Shown here piece after piece: positions 59,377 through 64,000 of a stretch of DNA of 64,000 nucleotides. The position numbers and the translations under genes were made by a program. The notes beneath the pieces were generated by a model. It did no database searches, had not been told where the DNA came from, and worked only from the letters and a program-made list of their open reading frames with translations. Origin of the DNA: a virus. The stretch is from the IMG/VR virus record IMGVR_UViG_3300030102_006951, positions 94,421 to 158,420 of that record; one strand, written 5' to 3'. Every line of letters begins with the position of its first letter. Position 1 is the first letter of the stretch.

Positions 59377-62223
59377 ATGGCTGATATGGTATTTGTAAGT
59401 CCTGGAGTTTATACTTCAGAAAGAGACTTAACTTTCGTAACACGACAAGTTGGTGTAACAACATTGGGTTTGGTTGGTGAAACAACTAAGGGTCCAGCTT
59501 TCCAACCGATATTCGTGTCAAACTATGATGAGTTCACATCGTTTTTCGGTGGTCTTAATGCAACAAAAATAAAAGATACGGGTGCACCTAAATATGAGTT
59601 ACCATATATTGCTAAATCGTATCTATCACAATCTAATCAATTATTCGTAACTAGAATACTTGGTTTCTCTGGATATGACGCTGGATTGGCATGGGGGATA
59701 ACCTTAGATGCAAATTGCGATTTATCAACTACTGGTGTAACTAGTGGTGGTGCTACATATTCTAGTAATTTAATTTCTTATACTGCTGATGGTCTTACAA
59801 TTGTTGATGTCACATCTTCAGACCCAGTGGTACAAGCTTTATGGGATAATGGGGCCCTAAATGATGAGTTAGCAATTTTAGCAACAGCATCAACTGGTCT
59901 TGTTGATACAATAGACCCAGTTTTTTATAAAAACGGATTATCTTTTGAAGGTGCTAGCATAAATTATGAAGTTGTTGATGCTGGTCCAGTTACTGGAACA
60001 ACATTGCAGACTGGTACAACTACTGGTGTTACGGTTCACTACTCTGGTTCTAGTTTTCAGAATGTTGAGAACAAGGTTGTTGCTTTGTTAAGAAGTAGAG
60101 CCACTGTTGACTCTGATGAAGTAGTTAGACCTCAAATTACTGGGTCTACAGATATAGGGTATAGTTCTTCTGTTACATCTGCTGAAACTGATGCGTTAGG
60201 TGATTTTGCAATTACTGGTAATTCAACAACTCAAGGAGACTTTTCATATTCATTGTCTTTTGACAAAACAAAAAATAATTACATAACTAAAGTTTTAGGT
60301 AGGTCTGCACAAGGTGGACAAACAGCATTATTTGTTGAAGAATTATTTGATAATATGTTACAGGATTATATTGATTCTGAAGAAATAAGAGGTATTAAAA
60401 TAGATTCTCTTGTTAATTACGATAATGATTTTGATAACTATTTAACAGAATACAAATCAGCAATTACCCCATGGGTAGTTTCTGAATTAAGAGGTAATAA
60501 ATTGTTAAGATTATTTAGATTGCATACAATTTCTGATGGAAATGCAGCTAATAGACAATTTAAAATTTCAATTAAAAATATTAGACTAAGCGATAAAGAA
60601 TTTGATGTTGAAATCAGGGCTTATGATGATACAGATGCTAAACCTGTAGTTTTTGAAAGATTTACAAGGTGTAGTATGCAACCAGCATCTAACAACTATA
60701 TAGCTAAAAGAATTGGTACTTTAGACGGTGAGTTTGCATCACGTTCTAATTTTGTATTAGTTGAGCTTGAAGAAGAGTCTGACACTTCTGAAGCTTTTCC
60801 AGCTGGTTTCTTAGGTTTCCCAATTAGAGATTACCAAACTAATGGTAATACTTCTGTTAAGTCACCTACAATAGAATATAAGCAATCTTATGGGCCTTTT
60901 GAAAATAAAAGAAAAGCTTATTTGGGTCTTTCTGAAACAAAAGGTATTGACCAAGATTTCTTTGATTATAAAGGTGTTCCTGAAGATAGTGATTTAATCG
61001 CTTGGACTGGATTAACGAAAGGTTTTCATATGGATATTGATGCTACTGGAGCAACAATTGATAACGTTGAAATCGTTATTAATAATACTGGTGGTACTTA
61101 TAGTCCAATATTTGAATTCGATACTGGTGTTGATGAGTTTAGAACTGAGTCTGGAGTTTCTGGTACTGATTATGAAAAAGTTTATGCTAGAAAATTCACA
61201 TTCGCACCTTATGGTGGTTTTGATGGATGGGATGTTCATAGAACTAGAAGAACTAATAGAGACAAATACATTATAAATGGTATTGCTGGTCAAAAGGGTT
61301 TAACTAGCGGTGTTTTTGAAAACAGAGCACTTAGTAATGGTGATACTGGACTTAATTCAGATTACTATGCTTATTTAGAAGCAATCAAGACTTTTGAAAA
61401 CCCAGAAGCTACAAATATTAATGTATTCAGTACACCTGGTGTTGACACATTTGATAATACTAATTTAGTAGAAGAAGCTATTGAAATGGTAGAACAAGAT
61501 AGAGCGGATTCACTTTACATTGTTACTACTCCAGATACAGACGCTGCTGGTGATGTTATGTTACCAGAAGATGTTGTTGATACTCTTGATAGTCAATTTG
61601 ACTCTAACTATACGGCTACTTACTGGCCTTGGATTCAAATTAATGATGCTGAAAATAACCAATATATTTATGTTCCACCTACAAGAGACGTGGTTAGAAA
61701 TATTGCACTTACAGATAATATTTCATTCCCATGGTTCGCAGTTGCTGGTGTAAATAGGGGTGATGTTCAGGCTATTAAGGCTAGAAAGAAACTAACACTT
61801 GCTGAAAGAGACACGCTTTATGATGGTAGAGTTAACCCGATTGCAACTTTCGCTTCTGAAGGTATTAAAATTTGGGGTAACAAAACATTACAAGTTAAAG
61901 ATACTGCTCTTAACAGAATTAATGTTAGAAGATTGTTATTACAAGCTAGAAAATTAATTTCTGCTGTATCTATCAGATTGTTATTTGAACAAAATGATGA
62001 TATCGTAAGAAATCAGTTCTTAGGTCTTGTTAATCCAATACTAGATAATATTAGAAGTGATAGGGGTCTTACAGACTTTAGAGTTGTTCTTGATGATTCG
62101 CCAGAATCTAGAGATAGAAATGAATTGTGTGGTAGAATATTTTTAAAACCTACTAGAGCTTTAGAGTTCATTTGTGTTGAATTCAACATAATGAACACTG
62201 GTGCTAGTTTTGATGATATTTAA
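59377..62223 (+). CDS. gp18: Contractile tail sheath protein (T4 gp18-like)
   Basis: The 948 residues start MVFVSPGVYTSERDLTFV and contain TTLGLVGETTKGPAFQPIFVSNYDEFTSFFGG (about 28-60), the well-known opening of T4-type sheath proteins. The C-terminal domain is also typical: NIRSDRGLTDFRVVLDDSPESRDRNELCGRIFLKPTRALEFICVEFNI (about 888-936, given here in part). It builds the contractile sheath that drives the tube into the host. At 948 residues it is some 290 longer than T4 gp18, with the extra sequence in the middle (about 120-600), presumably surface domains. It begins with a promoter box and hairpins 50-90 nt upstream. Confidence 0.93.
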   Translation: MADMVFVSPGVYTSERDLTFVTRQVGVTTLGLVGETTKGPAFQPIFVSNYDEFTSFFGGLNATKIKDTGAPKYELPYIAKSYLSQSNQLFVTRILGFSGYDAGLAWGITLDANCDLSTTGVTSGGATYSSNLISYTADGLTIVDVTSSDPVVQALWDNGALNDELAILATASTGLVDTIDPVFYKNGLSFEGASINYEVVDAGPVTGTTLQTGTTTGVTVHYSGSSFQNVENKVVALLRSRATVDSDEVVRPQITGSTDIGYSSSVTSAETDALGDFAITGNSTTQGDFSYSLSFDKTKNNYITKVLGRSAQGGQTALFVEELFDNMLQDYIDSEEIRGIKIDSLVNYDNDFDNYLTEYKSAITPWVVSELRGNKLLRLFRLHTISDGNAANRQFKISIKNIRLSDKEFDVEIRAYDDTDAKPVVFERFTRCSMQPASNNYIAKRIGTLDGEFASRSNFVLVELEEESDTSEAFPAGFLGFPIRDYQTNGNTSVKSPTIEYKQSYGPFENKRKAYLGLSETKGIDQDFFDYKGVPEDSDLIAWTGLTKGFHMDIDATGATIDNVEIVINNTGGTYSPIFEFDTGVDEFRTESGVSGTDYEKVYARKFTFAPYGGFDGWDVHRTRRTNRDKYIINGIAGQKGLTSGVFENRALSNGDTGLNSDYYAYLEAIKTFENPEATNINVFSTPGVDTFDNTNLVEEAIEMVEQDRADSLYIVTTPDTDAAGDVMLPEDVVDTLDSQFDSNYTATYWPWIQINDAENNQYIYVPPTRDVVRNIALTDNISFPWFAVAGVNRGDVQAIKARKKLTLAERDTLYDGRVNPIATFASEGIKIWGNKTLQVKDTALNRINVRRLLLQARKLISAVSIRLLFEQNDDIVRNQFLGLVNPILDNIRSDRGLTDFRVVLDDSPESRDRNELCGRIFLKPTRALEFICVEFNIMNTGASFDDI

Positions 62224-62244
62224 TCAATATAATACTTAGTTATT

Positions 62245-62264
62245 AGGGCTCTTAATTGAGCCTT
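62245..62264 (+). terminator. Weak hairpin after tail sheath
   Basis: AGGGCTC pairs with GAGCCTT (one G-U pair) around TTAATT. It lies 22 nt past the sheath stop. No T-run follows, so it may be a partial or attenuating terminator. Confidence 0.45.
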
Positions 62265-62347
62265 AATAATTATTAATAAAATAACAATAAATGGTGGTAA
62301 ATTTATAGGCGTAAACTAAAAAACCAATAAAAAAAAATAGAAACCAC

Positions 62348-62355
62348 ATATTTAT
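62348..62355 (+). promoter_or_regulatory. ATATTTAT late promoter-like box
   Basis: 46 nt before the tail tube ATG 62394. The sequence TAATAAAG follows as before 34630. Confidence 0.5.
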
Positions 62356-62393
62356 TAATAAAGAATAATAAAAAGATAAAAAAATTATAGAAC

Positions 62394-62882
62394 ATGCCAG
62401 ATTTATTAATGAAAATGCCTCTTCAGTATGAGCCAAAGAAAAAGAATAGGTGGCTTTTAAGATTCCCAGCTGATTTGGGTATTCAAGAATGGTGGTTGGC
62501 ATCTGCTTCAAGACCATCAATTACACAAAATGAAGTAGAAATTCCTTTCCTTAATACATCTACTTGGGTAATTGGTAGATTTACTTGGGAATCGATTTCC
62601 GTTACATTTAGAGACCCAATTGGACCTTCTGCTGCACAAGCTATTATGGAGTGGGTTAGATTACAATCAGAATCTATTACTGGTAGACAAGGTTATGCTG
62701 CTGGTTATAAAAAAGATGTTGAATTAGAAATGCTTGACCCTACTGGTGTAGTTATTGAAAAATGGGTTCTTCAAGGAACAATGCTAACAAACGTTAATTT
62801 CGGTGACTTATCAATGGACGATGATGCAATAGCTGATATAACAGCTGATATAAGATTTGATAGAGCAATTTTATTATTCTAA
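62394..62882 (+). CDS. gp19: Tail tube protein (T4 gp19-like)
   Basis: At 162 residues it is the size of T4 gp19 (163). It begins MPDLLMKMPLQYEPKKKNRWLLRFPADLG and has EVEIPFLNTSTWVIGRFTWESISVTFRDPIGPSA (about 51-84), SITGRQGYAAGYKKDVELEMLDPTG (about 95-119) and a FGDLSMDDDAIADITADIRFDRA finish. These are the strand pairs of the gp19 fold. Its hexamers stack as the inner tube. It is positioned right after the sheath gene as in T4 and has its own promoter box and terminator, consistent with very high expression. Confidence 0.93.
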   Translation: MPDLLMKMPLQYEPKKKNRWLLRFPADLGIQEWWLASASRPSITQNEVEIPFLNTSTWVIGRFTWESISVTFRDPIGPSAAQAIMEWVRLQSESITGRQGYAAGYKKDVELEMLDPTGVVIEKWVLQGTMLTNVNFGDLSMDDDAIADITADIRFDRAILLF

Positions 62883-62900
62883 TAATCAAAAAAATTATGT

Positions 62901-62926
62901 AAAAGCCCCTATTTAGGGGCTTTTTT
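62901..62926 (+). terminator. Intrinsic terminator after tail tube
   Basis: AAAAGCCCCT and AGGGGCTTTT pair perfectly over 10 bp around an ATTT loop, followed by T residues. It lies 18 nt after the stop. Confidence 0.88.
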
Positions 62927-62968
62927 ATTTCATATAAATTCTTTTGTATTGTAAAAACTTTACTTATA

Positions 62969-62976
62969 ATATTTAT
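62969..62976 (+). promoter_or_regulatory. ATATTTAT late promoter-like box
   Basis: 51 nt before ATG 63020; CTTTACTTATA immediately precedes it. Confidence 0.45.
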
Positions 62977-63019
62977 TTAATAGATTTAATATATAAAATT
63001 TTATTAAAACGTTTTAATT

Positions 63020-64000
63020 ATGAGTAATGTAAAACCAAATGTTTTTCCTACCAAGGAACAGATAGCACAAGCTAATGAAACAGGTGAAAAAATAGCTAAT
63101 CAATTGGCTGATGAGAATAATATTGAACAACGATATGGTTCTGATAAAGAAGCTTCTGCTGCCGCTGAAATGAGAAGAAGAACTGAAGAACAAATTAGAC
63201 TTAGAGATGAGCAATTAGCTAAACAAGAAGAAAAAGCTAAATTAATAGACGAAAAAAGAGCTAAACAAAAAGAAGAAAAGAAGTCTAAAAGGTCTAGCAC
63301 TCCACCTCCAACCGTACCACCAATTAATAATAATAATAATAATAATAATGGTGAAAATTATGGTTCAAATGGAGATTCTAACGATAATAACAAATACATT
63401 GAGTCCATAAGTCAGCCTCAGTTTAATCAACCTTTTGACGTTATACCTTTACCTTCTGAGGGTAAATTATATAAAAGTAAGAAAAAATCTGTTAAGGTTG
63501 CTTATCTAACAACTGCTGATGAAAATATTTTAACTTCACCTAACTTAGTTGAAAGTGGTGAATTTTTAGAAATACTTATAAACAGGAAATTACTCGAACC
63601 AGATTTAAGATATAAAGATTTGATTCCAGGAGATAGAAACGCAATAATGATTTGGCTTAGGGCTACTGGATATGGTGAAATGTATCCAATATTGGCTTAT
63701 GATGAAAAAGAAGAATCTTTTGAAACGGAAGTTAATTTGTCTGAACTTAAAACAGTTAACTTAAGTACTGAACCAGATTCTGAAGGTTTATTTGATTATA
63801 CTTTACCTTTAAGTAAAAAACATGTTAAATTTAAAGTTCTAACTGTTGGTGAGTTGGAGAAATTAGAAAAGATTGTTGATGAAAATAAAGATAACCCAAT
63901 AAATGAAGAACAAACATTAGTTTTGGAAAATCAATTAGTAGAAATAGACGGTAATAGAGATAAGTCTTTAATAAGAGATTTTGCAAATAATATGAGGGTG
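63020..64000 (+). CDS. Baseplate hub / hub-assembly protein (T4 gp26/gp51-like), 5' part
   Basis: 327 codons are present; the gene continues past the right edge. A charged helical segment (about 40-90, MRRRTEEQIRLRDEQLAKQEEKAK) and an Asn tract precede the folded part. That part reads FDVIPLPSEGKLYKSKKKSVKVAYLTTADENIL (about 140-172), then SGEFLEILINRKL, KDLIPGDRNAIMIWLRATGYGEMYPI and LPLSKKHVKFKVLTVGELEKLE. PLPSxGxLY with a later LIPGDR.A.M.WLR matches proteins annotated as baseplate hub subunits of the gp26/gp51 type in T4-like phages. The pattern match is good but done without a search. Confidence 0.62.
   Translation, partial: MSNVKPNVFPTKEQIAQANETGEKIANQLADENNIEQRYGSDKEASAAAEMRRRTEEQIRLRDEQLAKQEEKAKLIDEKRAKQKEEKKSKRSSTPPPTVPPINNNNNNNNGENYGSNGDSNDNNKYIESISQPQFNQPFDVIPLPSEGKLYKSKKKSVKVAYLTTADENILTSPNLVESGEFLEILINRKLLEPDLRYKDLIPGDRNAIMIWLRATGYGEMYPILAYDEKEESFETEVNLSELKTVNLSTEPDSEGLFDYTLPLSKKHVKFKVLTVGELEKLEKIVDENKDNPINEEQTLVLENQLVEIDGNRDKSLIRDFANNMRV
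63326..63349 (+). repeat. (AAT)8 microsatellite in the baseplate-hub-like gene
   Basis: Eight AAT codons encode an Asn tract inside a Pro/Asn-rich linker. Slippage would change linker length by whole codons without breaking the frame. Confidence 0.9.

Overview
The window is one contiguous piece of a large, AT-rich tailed-phage genome of the T4-like myovirus type, most likely infecting a Bacteroidota (flavobacterium-like) host. The phage assignment rests on a contractile tail sheath (59377-62223), tail tube (62394-62882), a baseplate-hub-like gene cut by the right edge, a family B DNA polymerase (35149-38646), neck and tail-terminator candidates, and several very long fibre genes. The host assignment is an inference. 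It rests on a promoter before the polymerase gene that fits the Bacteroidota consensus (TTTG, 20 nt, TATATTTG), on the lack of Shine-Dalgarno sequences (starts follow A-rich leaders), and on the base composition. No terminase, portal, capsid or primase-helicase gene is present, so the complete genome must be much larger than 64 kb.

Layout. (1) 1-17063, minus strand: an accessory and metabolic arm. It holds the start of a probable late sigma factor, a glycan locus of about ten glycosyltransferases, two FkbM methyltransferases, a sulfotransferase and a GDP-mannose 3,5-epimerase, plus PhoH, an HAD-like protein, a GMP reductase/IMPDH-family enzyme, dUTPase and an HD-fold protein whose metal ligands look lost. 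Many genes overlap by 4 nt, as expected for translational coupling. (2) 17182-19654, minus: five small unrecognised genes, probably late or virion-related, ending at a hairpin terminator. (3) 19719-35016, plus: a fibre cassette with an S74-chaperone fibre, a cysteine-rich lectin-like protein, a 2355-residue fibre and further adhesins. Three of them share one N-terminal anchor domain. (4) 35149-38646, plus: DNA polymerase, with a convergent neck-like gene, glutaredoxin and SNF2 helicase on the minus strand (38683-41997). (5) 42135-56354, plus: tail-completion genes, an 1878-residue fibre, small virion candidates, a DUF5659-like protein, an HExxH protein and two paralogous alanine-rich proteins. 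(6) 56454-59225, minus: ATP-grasp, two methyltransferases (one DOT1-like), a J-domain protein and a small ribbon-helix-helix protein. (7) 59377-64000, plus: sheath, tube and baseplate-hub-like genes.

How the genes work together. The octamer ATATTTAT, usually 20-51 nt before the start codon, precedes the first gene of almost every structural transcription unit on whichever strand that unit lies. It is not seen before the glycan and nucleotide genes, so it is a good candidate for the late promoter read by the phage sigma factor. Two minus-strand genes instead share CTTTACTTTA exactly 26 nt before ATG.

The most interesting system is the glycan locus. A GT11 alpha-1,2-fucosyltransferase gene lies beside a GT6 (ABO blood-group family) gene, with a complete GDP-mannose 3,5-epimerase nearby. 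Together they could build a blood-group-like trisaccharide, possibly with L-galactose in place of L-fucose, on phage virions or on the host surface. The second is the fibre cassette, where YadA-like heads, inserted helical hairpins, repeated cysteine/tryptophan helical modules and lectin domains are shuffled behind a common anchor.
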